From the NCBI GenBank assembly GCA_949130495.1, contig CASBWL010000411.1:1004001-1068000 (forward strand): DNA of 64,000 nt, written 5' to 3'. Below the pieces are notes generated by a model. That model worked only from the letters and a program-made list of their open reading frames with translations. It was not told the DNA's origin and did not search any database. The first letter of the stretch is position 1. Each line of letters opens with the position of its first letter. Shown piece by piece: positions 32,561 to 41,889 of the stretch. This DNA is from Sambucus nigra (taxonomy: Eukaryota; Streptophyta; Magnoliopsida; Dipsacales; Adoxaceae). The position numbers and the translations under genes were made by a program.

Positions 32561-33800
32561 GTCAGAATTGACCTCGATCTTGGATCGTCACCTCAGTTAA
32601 GTCAGAATTGACCTCGATCCTTGGTCGTCACCTCTCTTCGATCAGAATTAACCTCGGTATTGGATTGTCACCTCAGTTAGGTAAGAATTGACCTCGGTGT
32701 TCGGTCGTCACCTATCTCAAGTTAGAATTGGCCTCGATCTTAGATCGTCACCTCAGTTAGGTCATAATTGACCTCGGTCCTCGGTCGTCACCTCTTTTAG
32801 GTCAAAATTGGCCTCAATCTTCGATCGTCACTTTAGTTAGGTCAGAATTGACCTCTGTCATCGGTCGTCATCTCTTTTAGGTCGAAAATCACCTTAATTT
32901 TGGATTGTCACCTCTTTTATGTCAGAATTGACCTCGGACCTCAGTCGTTACATCTTCTGGGTTAGAATTGACCTCGGTCTTAGATCGTCACCTCAGCTAG
33001 GTCAGAATTGACCTCGGTTCTCAATCGTTACCTCTCTTAGGTCAGAATTGACCTCGGTCTTGGGTCGTCACCTCCGTTAGGTCAGAATTAACCTTGGTCC
33101 TCGGTTGTCACCTCTCTTATGTCAAAATTGATCTCGATCTTGGATCGTCACCTTAGTTAGGTCACAACTGACCTCGATCTTTGGTCGTCACCTCTTTTAG
33201 GTCAGAATTGACCTCAGTCTTGGATCGTCACCTCTTTTAGGTCAAAATTAAACTCGGTCCTCAGTCGTCACCTCTTTTAGGTCAGAATTGACCTCGATTT
33301 TGGATCATCGCCTTAGTTAGGTCAGAATTGACGTCGGTCCTAGATCGTCACCTCTCTTAGGTCATCATTGACCTCAGTCTTGGATTATCACCTCAGTTAG
33401 GTCATAATTGACCTCAGTCCTCGGTCGTCACCTCTTTTAGGTCAGAATTGACCTCGGTCTTAGATTGTCACCTCAGTTAGGTCATAATTAACCTCGGTCC
33501 TTGGTCGTCACTTCACTTAAGTCAGAATTGACCTTGGTCTTGGATTGTCACCTCAGTTAGGTCAGAATTGACCTCGGTCCTTGGTCGTCACCTCACTTAA
33601 GTCATAATTGACCTCGACCTTGGATTGTCACCTCAGTTAGGTCAGAATTAACCTCGATCCTCGATCGTCCCCTCTTTTAGGTCAGAATTGACCTCGGTCT
33701 TGGATCGTCACCTCTTTTAGATCAGAATTGACCTCGTTCCTCAGTCATCACCTCTTTTAGGTCAGAATTGACCTCGACCCTCTAAATCGATCATCCATTT
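32561..33800 (+). repeat. 31-copy tandem array of a 40-bp unit arranged as 80-bp dimers
   Basis: The unit is GTCAGAATTGACCTCGGTCY plus TYGGTCGTCACCTCWKTTAG, in exact 40-bp register from 32561 to 33761. Two sub-types alternate: A (..TCT TGGATCGTCACCTCAGTTAG) and B (..TCC TCGGTCGTCACCTCTTTTAG), giving an 80-bp dimer through most of the array. Each unit contains AGGTCA-gaat-TGACCT, a 6-bp inverted repeat with a 4-nt loop. The array lies between the antisense PMD gene and the 3' LTR, the hypervariable 3' region of Ogre where satellite-like repeats arise. No ORF crosses it. Confidence 0.95.
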
Positions 33801-33880
33801 TCCTTAGGTCCACAAAATTGACCTCCCTCCATTATGTGGTGTCTATTCGACGACCATCACTTGTTCCAAGCTCACCCGTC

Positions 33881-33889
33881 AAGGGGATC
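33881..33889 (+). other. Ogre polypurine tract
   Basis: AAGGGGATC directly before the LTR start TATAAACACC. Polypurine tracts prime plus-strand cDNA, and the position right at the LTR start supports this. Confidence 0.75.
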
Positions 33890-34912
33890 TATAAACACCA
33901 CATTTTAGGACCCCATAAGTCTCTCTTTAGACCCACAACACTTCCCCTTTTCACCGTAAACCTAGGTCGCACTCCGAGTACCGATCTAGAGACCATCGAG
34001 TGCCCCCGAGCCCCATTTAACTCTGGTAAACTCTTTTGTCATAGCAAAAGCTCTTTAAATCTTTGAAGGGATCCAGATACCCTTTCCAACGGTCCGCCCC
34101 GTGTGCTAATCGTCATAACAGTTCGGACGAAATGATCATTTCACTACCGAAAACTGATTCTGAGGCCATTGGGCGCCCTCGGTCCCCGAATTGACCTCAA
34201 ACAACTCCACCGTTAGAGCGAAAGCTCTTTAAATCTTTGAAGGGAACTGAAACCCCTTTATAGGCTACATAGGCGTCTCAGATTAAAATCTGAGACTCAA
34301 GTCCAACTTTTCAATTTTATAATTTCTCTTATTTTTCAAAATCCCTCTTTTTTATACATATACATATACATATAATATGCTTGTTCGCGTTTCATCTCAC
34401 ACATATTATCGTTTTTTAAAAACGATCAGTATCTCGATGAACGCTCATATTCTATCGTCTACATTTATTATTATTTTAGGAATATTCCAGTGGATGACCT
34501 CACCCTATATTTTTCATGGTATGGGTTGAACGATTCCAATCCCCATTATATAAACACATACACACAATTCACGGGGATAAAGGAAAATATTAGCATTTGC
34601 CCATGAGAGAATGAAAGGCCAGTATGGGTGCCTAACACCTTTCCATTCCGTTACTTACCCCCCAGACCTCTGATCTGTTGGTTTCGTATGCATCACTTTA
34701 TCCTTGATGTCGCTCTCTTGAAGTGGCAACATGTTATTTTGCTTATTTGTGCAAAATAGGCTGGCAACTCTATCTCTTTAAATTTACCCCACAAAGATGG
34801 CGACCGAAGAAACTTTTCGAAGAGAAGGTTGCGAGATCACGACGCAGTTCTTCTTCGAGGGATCCTCCTCCTTCCCCCTGGAATGAACGCTGCGCCGACC
34901 GAGATGGCCACA
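33890..34912 (+). mobile_element. Ogre 3' LTR (1023 bp, internally deleted)
   Basis: Begins TATAAACACC where the 5' LTR has TGTAGACACC, so the terminal G is A. Follows the 5' LTR up to ACCCCTTT at about 34259, then jumps to TATAGGCTACATAGG, which matches 8289 of the 5' LTR. The missing segment is 1178 bp and is flanked in the 5' LTR by CCTTT at both ends. It ends GAGATGGCCACA, followed by CTTGG. An ORF at 33818-34066 is a chance frame. Confidence 0.9.
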
Positions 34913-34917
34913 CTTGG

Positions 34918-37200
34918 AATATCACAGTTGAAGCAAATCCTCTTAGAAATTTTTCCTCCAAACTTCAACTACTGAAAAAGGACCTTATCAGTTGGAATAA
35001 ATCCTTTAATCCCACCATTATTTTTCAAGTCAAGCAGCTAAAAGAATATGTTAATGTAAATTAGATTCTCTTCGAGTGAGATCCAAATTCTTATGATAGA
35101 GAGCAGTTATCAAAATCAAAAGCTCGGTTTTAAGGGGCTTCGAAGCTAGAAGAAGCTGTTTGGCATCAGAAAATGAGAGGTAGATGAATTATTGAAGGAG
35201 AAGCAAACACCAAGGTATTTCATGCCTCTGTGAAAGCTATAAATGCGAAATTATTTATCCATAAAATTAAAGATAAAGCATGAAATTGGATTACTTACCT
35301 AAGGCTATCCAAGATAAATTCATAGATCACTTTAAAAACTTGTTTCAAGCGGAATACCTAAAAGATGATGATGTATTTTTAGATGCTTGGGACTATAAAG
35401 TAACTGATATCTAATCTATGATGATTGATGACCTTCCAACTGAATGTGAGATTCAATAAGCAGTTTCTGACCTCAATGTATATAGTTGTGCAGGGCTAAA
35501 TGGTTTTCATGGATATTTCTACTCCAAGTTTTGGGACATCATAAAAAATGATCTCATTCAAGTAATTCTCTATTTCTTTTCAGACAGAGATCTTCCCAAG
35601 AGTTAGACCAGCTCTAATATTATCCTTATTCCTAAAATCCAAATGCCAACCTCTTGTTCTGATTTTAGGCCCATTAGCCTCTGTAATTTATAATAATAAA
35701 ATCATAACCAAAATTCTTGCCAATAGACTCTCTATTATCCTTCCCAAACTCATAGGCAAATCTCAATCAGGGTTTGTAAAGGGTAGGCTTATCTCATACA
35801 ATATCATCTTAGCTCAAGAGCTCATGTTTTTTATTGGTAGAAAAACTTACAGCCTAGTTATCAAATTCGACCTATATAAAGCCTATGATAGAGTGTCATG
35901 GATTTTCCTCATAAAAATCCTAAGGAAGTTTGGTTTCTCATAAATTTTTATTGATAGAATTTGGAGATTGTTATCTAACAACTCATTTTCAACCATTGTA
36001 AATGGCCATGTAGCGGGATATTTCAAATATAGTAGAGGGCATAAACAAGGAGATTCTCTATCTCTTGGTCTTTTTGTCCTAGTTGCTGGAGTTCTAAACA
36101 AAGGCATTCATAAAATAATTAGCTAAGGAAATGTTGGCTCCTTCTCTCACCCTAGACACCCTCCTCTCATAAGTAAGTTGAGCTTTGCAGATGACTCTAT
36201 AAGTTTTTGTAATGGAACCTCATCTAGTCTAAAATTTTTAATGAAATTCTTGAATTTTTTTTATAAAGGCTCGGGTCAAGTTATCAACTATGAGAAATGC
36301 AGCTATACAGTTCACCATTCCATCAGCAAAAGGAGCAAAAGGACCATCGAAGATCTAACTAGATTCAAGCAAAAGAAATCCCCTTTGAAATACTTGGGAT
36401 GCTCTATTTTCTATGGGAGGCCGAAACATGCTTATTTTGATGATTTGATTCAGAGAATTAAGTCAAAAATTGAAGGTCGGCAAATAAATTTTCTATCTTT
36501 ACCAGGTAGAAGAACATTAGTAAATTCAGCCATAACCTTTATTCCAATACATGTTATATTTTTCTTTAATCCTCCTCTCAAGTCCCAAAATTTTGTCAAA
36601 AGCCTGTTTAGCAACTTCTCACGAGGATCCTCAATTGAATTTGGAAATAATCATCATTGGATCAGTTGGGACAAGCTCTGCTACCCAATCTCAAAAGGAG
36701 GACTTAGTTTCAAAGATTTGAAAGACTCCATAAAAGCTTTTAGCATGAAGATTGGGTGGAACTTATCTAATTCTAACTTTTTGTGTTATTCTTTTCTTAA
36801 ATGCAAGTTATCTTACTCAGCTTCCAGTAACAGCCCTACTCTCAAGAGATTCAAGAAAATCAGAGACAAAACTGACAGTTTCATTATTGAAATAGACTCA
36901 TCCAAATACTGGGCTCTTTTTACCAGTGGGGAATTCACTACTAAATCAGCTTGGGAAGCCATAAGGAAAGTCAGGCCATCATCTTTTCTCTTTAATTACA
37001 TTTGGAAACCAGAAACCCCTCATAATATCTCTATTTTCCTTTGGAAATGTATGCACATGATAGTTCCCCTATAAGATCATATTCAATTAAAAGGGATCAA
37101 GATTGCCTCTATATGCAGATGCAATTATGAACAGTTTGAAAACTTCAATCATCTATTCATTGATGGTCCTTTAGCTAAGAGCATTTGGTCTTTCTTTATT
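34918..37200 (+). pseudogene. LINE ORF2, reverse transcriptase and zf-RVT part (after the Ogre)
   Basis: L1-type reverse transcriptase. Resumes with NITVEANPLRNFSSKL and LLKKDLISWNKSFN. RT blocks in order: GLNGFHGYFYSKFWDIIK near 35498, KPISL-type CSDFRPISLCN near 35660, LVIKFDLYKAYDRVSW near 35857 (first catalytic Asp), LSFADDSISFCNG at 36177 (FADD box intact), KSPLKYLGCSIFYGRP near 36380 and LPGRRTLVNSAITFIP near 36499. Then SAWEAIRKVRP and PETPHNISIFLWK, the start of zf-RVT, near 36945-37040. The longest open frame is 36178-37074. The frame is broken before 36130 and again at 37072. Confidence 0.87.
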
Positions 37201-37960
37201 TTTTTGTTTTGCATAATATATCCACCTCATCTTTTCATCAACTTCTGATATCACGGTGGCTCAAAAAGTCTAGCAAACACTTCCTAAAATTCCTTCTTAT
37301 TTTAATGCATGGTATAATTTTCTGGGAGATATGGATGAGTAGAAACAAATGTGTTTTTGAAGATGAGAGAATGGATGCCTCCAAGATAATTTCAAATGTT
37401 ATCAATCTCACCAGTAGCTGTTCTTCTCAATATCAATTCAAATCCTCATTTCTTTCTTATGACGACCTTCAAAGTTTGTTTAACCTAAAATAAAAAAACA
37501 TATACCTGCTCCTTTCACATTGCTAAATGGTTTGCTCTAAAAGAATCATATTTTAAGCTTAACCGTGATGGGTCATTTAAAGGTAATCCTTGGAAGTCAG
37601 GGTTAGTGGGTATTATTAGAAATTACAAAGGTCATCTCATCCAAGCATTTGCTTCTTTTGAAGGCAGTATCTCTAACAATAGTGTTCAATGTCTTGCCAC
37701 TCTTAAAGGCCTTCAAATCTGCAAAAATCTTAATATCAATCATATTATTGTGGATTCTGACTCCAAAATGGTGATTGATATTCTTAAAGTAACAATTCTA
37801 TAAAACCCCATTGGTCCCTAATAGATGTCCTTAGTGAAAAAGGGATCAACCTTCAAATGGAGTTTATTCATTGTTGGAGAGAATAAAATGCAGTTACTGA
37901 CAGTCTTGCCAATTATGGAGCTCTTTCTTCAGGCCATCAGTCATTTTCATTAGTTTAAGC
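37201..37960 (+). pseudogene. LINE ORF2 C-terminal part: zf-RVT end and RNase H
   Basis: IIFWEIWMSRNKCVFEDER at about 37316 is the end of the zf-RVT region. RNase H runs from 37555: FKLNRDGSFKGNP (first Asp), GLVGIIRNYKGHLI, NNSVQCLATLKGL, VDSDSKMVID (Asp). In the block that normally reads NN.AE, the catalytic Glu is Gln (CAA), so the domain is probably inactive. A frame change at about 37800 precedes WREN and the C-terminal ADSLANYGALSS. Presence of RNase H is typical of plant L1 subfamilies. Confidence 0.8.
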
Positions 37961-38171
37961 TCTTCACAATATAACTAGATGATGTTTCAAAATTGATTAA
38001 ATAGGCATGCCATCTATTAGGTTTTCTTAACAAAGTTTATTTAGTTAACATTACTTTTTCTTTTTATTAAAGTTTTCTTGTATACGCCACTAAGGTTGGG
38101 CATTTTTACCTTTGATTTAATATATCTGGGAGCATTGCTCTCTTCATAAAAAAAAACAAAAAAAAAAAAAC
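37961..38171 (+). other. LINE 3' tail and poly(A)
   Basis: A non-coding tail ending in an A-rich stretch (38149-38170, AAAAAAAACAAA...) that is followed by the target duplication AACTTGAGTAG. Poly(A) at the plus-strand 3' end fixes the orientation of the LINE. Confidence 0.85.
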
Positions 38172-38420
38172 TTGAGTAGTTATGATGGTACTGGCTTACT
38201 TGATTCTAATTCTTCCATTGCTAAAGCGAAGACCATTATTTGTTTTAGAGGGTCAACCACATCCAAGGACGTTAGAATAGGTCAACCCATAAGCAACATT
38301 CCTTGCGTCCACACATGTTCACATTGTGGTAGAAAAGGTCTCATTAGATCTTTTTATTATGATCTTGGAAGAGGTCCTAGGATGTTGAAGTCTAGTGTCA
38401 CCATGGTTTCCAAACCCTGA
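38172..38420 (+). pseudogene. Old copia gag, zinc-knuckle part
   Basis: Continuation of the gag broken at 4555. The frame MSSYDGTGLLDSNSSIAKAK comes first, then near 38300 the block VHTCSHCGRKGLIRSFYYDL, which parallels CX2C...GHLREYCYSL of the SIRE gag at 15990. In the knuckle the final C is Y/absent and the H is replaced by L (GL for GH), so it is not a functional zinc site. It ends at a TGA at 38420, and the sequence jumps straight into the 3' non-coding module, with no pol between. Confidence 0.55.
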
Positions 38421-39832
38421 CGCAATAGGTATTTATCTATTTTGGTTAAGAAATCCGTTTTGGAGATGCTAGATGTTAGACTTGTTAATTTTTGCATGCT
38501 TGCACATGACTCTTCACATGATATATCTTATGGGTGATTGCTTGTGTGATTTTGTTTGTCATGCTCTAGTTGTGCTTCATGATATATATTTACCAGTGTT
38601 ATGACATGTCTATCTTTTATATTTTTCTTTTTTCTTTTATTGAGTCATTATTAGAAAAATACAAAAAGATTTTATTTTGATAAAGTTTTTGAAAAATATA
38701 AAAAGATTTTCTTATGTATTTTAGTTTTATACATTTGGTGTGGCATATTAGTGTGTTTGAGTCCAATTCACTCCGTACTTTCCATGTGTCTAGGACATTT
38801 TTTTATAATTGTAAATACTTAAATTGTTCTTAATCATGCTTGCATGGAGTTGTTTTGAACTTGATTTTATTTATGGATTCGACTTTGTTTATGCCTTCGC
38901 ACACACATGCACAAGATTTTTGAACGTTAACTTCACATGTATATTTGAGCTTTGTGAGATGTTCTCCCATCAATTTTGTCATTTACATATTTTGTGACTA
39001 TGGGTGATTTGTGCATGTAAGAACCATTCACCGTGAATAATTTTTGTTTAGTATTAAAAAATATGAGAGTGCACGATAAAGGTTTACCAAATGAGCAAAT
39101 CTCCTTTGCGGGAAAGCCACCGTTGGCACGAGCCTAATGAAAACACCAAAGGCAATAATTTTTTTTTGGCAAGGCTAACATGTTTAGTTTATTTGATATT
39201 TCAAAATCAATATATTCAAAAGAATCTAGAAAAGAAAAAAAAATATGATATATGTTTATCTTTTTAGGGAATTTAGTTGAAGATCAGCGGGTTTACACAA
39301 TAAATCCTAATTATGCTTATTTTGTCATGACACTATTGATTTGTAGAATCATCAATATTCTAGGTTTGTGTGCATTCTACTTATTTATTCATTAAGTTCA
39401 CTTTATCTTGTCACTTAGATTTTAATCATACTTTGATAAAATTTTACGGTCAATCAGAACTTCTTGAACATATTTGAGTGTTTGGGTCATAACTCATTTG
39501 CATTTACTTCACACCCATTCATTCCATCCCACATGTTTAGACATATTGATACTATGCTAGTCTGTAAATCTTATGTGTTTTGTGTCGATCTTTGTGGTTG
39601 TTTATACCTATATATGTATGTTGAATTTTCATTGGTATATTTTGCATATGTTATATATGGTATCGTGTTTTGAGTCTTTTTTGTTTACTTATAGTCCATG
39701 GTTGTGATAATCTTGATCATAGTTCGGATTATATGTGCTTAAGTTTCCATGTTGCATGTTTGCTACTCTTTACACCTTTTCTTAATTTATTCCCATATCC
39801 CTTACTTACAAATGGTATCTTATGATCACATA
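38421..39832 (+). other. Old copia 3' non-coding region
   Basis: No gene. It shares with the SIRE element the CAAAAAGATTTT block (38650-38720) and GGAAAGCCACCGTTGGCACGAGCC at 39110-39133 (given in the two halves GGAAAGCCACC and GTTGGCACGAGCC). Small open frames at 39464 and 39749 match nothing I recognise. The boundary with gag marks an internal deletion of pol. Confidence 0.55.
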
Positions 39833-39865
39833 TTTAGGGGGAGATTTGGTTTAGGGAGAGTAATT
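39833..39865 (+). other. Polypurine tract and truncated 3' LTR of the old copia
   Basis: TTTAGGGGGAGA (39833-39844), followed by TGGTTTAGGGAGAG, the probable first bases of the 3' LTR, cut at 39865 by the CACTA end. Confidence 0.5.
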
Positions 39866-39888
39866 CACAACACCAAAACTGTCAGATT

Positions 39889-40075
39889 GTCACGGTCCTT
39901 GACCGTGATAAGTCAAACTTATTACGCTCATTGATCGTGACCTTGACAAGTTTTATCACGGTTAAAGACCGTAACAAACCCGTGACAAACCTAAAAATTA
40001 TCACGGTCAAAGACCGTGATAAGTTTATTTATCACGAACTTGTCACGGTCTTTGACCATGATAAATCTGGGCAGA
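39889..40075. repeat. Palindromic subterminal repeats of the CACTA element
   Basis: Five copies of TTATCACGGTCNNNGACCGTGATAA-like dyads, for example GTCACGGTCCTTGACCGTGA at 39889, TATCACGGTTAAAGACCG at 39952, TATCACGGTCAAAGACCGTG at 39999 and CACGGTCTTTGACCATGAT at 40044. Such inverted subterminal repeats are the transposase-binding sites in CACTA elements. Confidence 0.8.
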
Positions 40076-40449
40076 ATCTAAAAAAAATCCGTTGGGCAGT
40101 ATGGCCACTACCACTGCCTAACCGTATATCTGTACCTATTATAGCAAAATTATACCTGTTCAAATAACATATATCCAAATAAAATATAAAGAATGCACCA
40201 AATCATTGCATATATAATTCAATAGCCAAATAAAATAGAAATACAATCCATATCCAAACCAAAATGTAATAAATCAAAACAATACAAATATAATCGAAGT
40301 GTCCAAATAAAATAGAAACAAATAATGTCACTACATAGAGTCTGGGGTAAGTTGGAGGAGGAAGGAAGTCCACACGATATACGCATTGATAGACCCCTCA
40401 ATATGTGTCACGCCGCATTATTTACGTAACCACAATGCGGAGTTCTCCT

Positions 40450-41710
40450 TTAGGGTATCACATGCATGATGAGCACCTTGGCCTCGATGTCTTGAAGGAG
40501 ACGTCTATGAACCGGCATACTCGGGACGGTTCTGGAGTCCCTCAACCGCCTCGCTATCCACTGTCCATCATATATGTCGAGTAAAAACACACTCGAACAA
40601 CCGATTGTTGACATAGACCACTCGACGGGAGCCAAGATGGGAACAAGATCATTATGCGGCGAGTTCGCGCGTTACAACGATGAAGCAGTAACGTCCACGT
40701 CCATGTACTCATCCACCTCCTCCTCCACTGCCTTCTCCTTCCCCTTTCCCAAGTCACGCTTCATAAAGGCTTACATATCTAGGACTGTCGCCTCCAACCT
40801 TGGTAGCTTTTCCCCATGCGTGTCCACCTGACGAGCCAACCCGGTGTTGCTCGTCTCTATTCTGATGATCCCAGACTTGCCCACTCGCGAGCTCACCCCT
40901 AGTCCTTCCCTTGCTATCAGCGTCGAGCACTTGGCTGAGTTCGTTCATAGCCAAAGATACCTTGTCAGCATCAGACTACGACCCATTCACTTCCTTAAGC
41001 TTTACCTGAAACGATAAAAACCACACGATTAGTTAATTAAGTAAATAAAAAATTATAACGTAATTAACAAAAATTAAACATTTATAACTTACAATCAGGG
41101 TTGCGACACTCGAGGACACGTCCTTGTCCTTGCATTTCTTTGTCCTAATTGCCACATAGGCATCGAGCCTATGTGGCTACCCCCAGGGCCACTCCCCGTC
41201 CCCTGAAATAAAATAATGCAAAATTAGTAAGTAACGCAAAATAAAATAATGCAGAATAATAGAAAATTATAATTATAGAAAAATAAAAACTTACCATCAT
41301 GTGCTCCACCTCGGTGTAAGACGTCCGCCCTGAGTAGTGCACGTCCGTCTTTTTTGCCCGATTTTCCCTCCCCGATTGGCGAGATGCCAATTGTCTCTCC
41401 TCGACCTTATTGTTGATGAACTTTTGCCACTGTGCCAATGCGATCGGCTCCTTCGACGGGACGGTTTCATGCAGTCTGAGAATGGAGTCCCGGGTCTTCC
41501 CAAAGTACCAGGCCCGTAAATTTTTCTTCCTGGGTCTTCCCAAATAAAGTAAGAGCCTTGTATAAAATGCCCAAGTTCTGTACATTTGTACTTTCCTCGT
41601 ACATCCTTGCACCGAATATGTAACCTTTTAATCGATACTTTTTGTACTCTTGTTCCATGAGCAAGGGTCCAGTGGCTAGACGAGCATCTAATTATGTCAG
41701 TCATTGCCAC
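40450..41710 (-). pseudogene. CACTA Transposase_24-like gene, three exons
   Basis: Exon A on minus (about 41710-41295) has WQKFINNKVEERQLASRQ, RENRAKKTDVHYSGRTSYTE and VEHMM, the Transposase_24 core (W..F.......NR.K....H..GR). Introns GT-AG: 41294-41203 and 41092-41006. Exon B (41202-41093) reads HRLDAYVAIRTKKCKDKDVS with one stop. Exon C (from 41005) holds VSLAMNELSQVLDADSKGRT, with the GRTRGELASGQ end like the G.xGRVRG tail of the family. All exon joins keep phase 0. Stop codons in exons B and C mark it as dead. Exon A's 5' end is uncertain. Confidence 0.65.
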
Positions 41711-41889
41711 AACATGTCAAATGCATTAAATGGTTAGTAAATTCGAGTGACCAGTGTCGATCGGTGCCACAGTGTGTTAGCACCGAATTAGCCAACTGCT
41801 TAACAAACCATCACTGCTTGAGCCACTACTGATTTGGCATATATTAGGTATGGCACGACGTGAATCATATATTTCAGAAAAGTATATCC

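Larger units (their letters stand above)
6741..34912 (+). mobile_element. Ogre/Tat-lineage Ty3/gypsy element with antisense genes and nested insertions
   Basis: LTRs at 6741-8941 and 33890-34912, 5-bp target duplication CTTGG (6736-6740 and 34913-34917), ends TG...CA, a primer site TGGCGACTCCGTTGGGGA (8943) of the tRNA-Arg type used by Ogre, and a polypurine tract AAGGGGATC before the 3' LTR. Without the nested SIRE copia the element is about 18.6 kb, in the Ogre size range. Gag, protease, RT, RNase H, second RNase H and integrase follow in gypsy order on plus. Two genes downstream of pol run on minus. All coding parts are broken by stops and frameshifts. Confidence 0.9.
4571..38171 (+). mobile_element. 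L1-type non-LTR retrotransposon (LINE), split by the Ogre element
   Basis: Two pieces, 4571-6740 and 34918-38171, together about 5.4 kb and the normal size of a plant L1. Order: CT-rich 5' leader, ORF1 with a DUF4283-like domain and CCHC knuckle, ORF2 with APE-type endonuclease, RT, zf-RVT and RNase H, then a poly(A) tail. Target duplication: AAAACTCGAGTAAGG at the left (about 4557-4572) and AAAACTTGAGTAGTT at the right (about 38167-38181). The flanks are the two halves of the copia gag. Both ORFs have several stops and frameshifts, so the element is dead. Confidence 0.85.
2861..39865 (+). mobile_element. Old SIRE-like Ty1/copia element, internally deleted and split by a LINE
   Basis: Pieces in order: an LTR-like stretch ending at 4200, a primer binding site TGGTATCAGA at 4203, a degenerate gag start (4228-4555), the LINE insertion, a gag zinc-finger remnant (38172-38420), a long 3' non-coding region (38421-39832), a polypurine tract (39833-39844) and about 19 bp of 3' LTR. 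The gag start resembles the better-preserved SIRE-like copia at 14137, and the 3' non-coding region resembles that element's 20300-21000. No protease, integrase or RT remains, so an internal deletion joined gag to the 3' region before or after the LINE landed. The 3' LTR is cut by a CACTA end at 39866. Confidence 0.65.
39866..41710 (-). mobile_element. Decayed CACTA (En/Spm) element end with transposase gene
   Basis: The left end starts CACAACACCAAAACTGTCAG at 39866, a decayed form of CACTACACCAAAA, the plant CACTA terminal repeat. Next is a set of palindromic subterminal repeats (39889-40075) and then, on minus, a Transposase_24-like gene. I could not find the opposite terminal repeat. The 40090-40450 stretch is non-coding, with CCAAATAAAATA repeats. 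The right border is set by the last recognisable coding sequence. Confidence 0.65.

Noticed and set aside
32561..33800. CRISPR-like array of 40-bp repeats
   Set aside because: Units follow each other without spacers, in a eukaryotic retroelement. It is a tandem repeat.
33818..34066. ORF across the Ogre 3' LTR start
   Set aside because: Chance frame over PPT and LTR with no match.
41169..41290. End of the minus ORF 41169-41612 (YFSIIIIFYYSALFYF) as a membrane segment
   Set aside because: It is the translated AT-rich intron after the GTAAGT donor at 41294.
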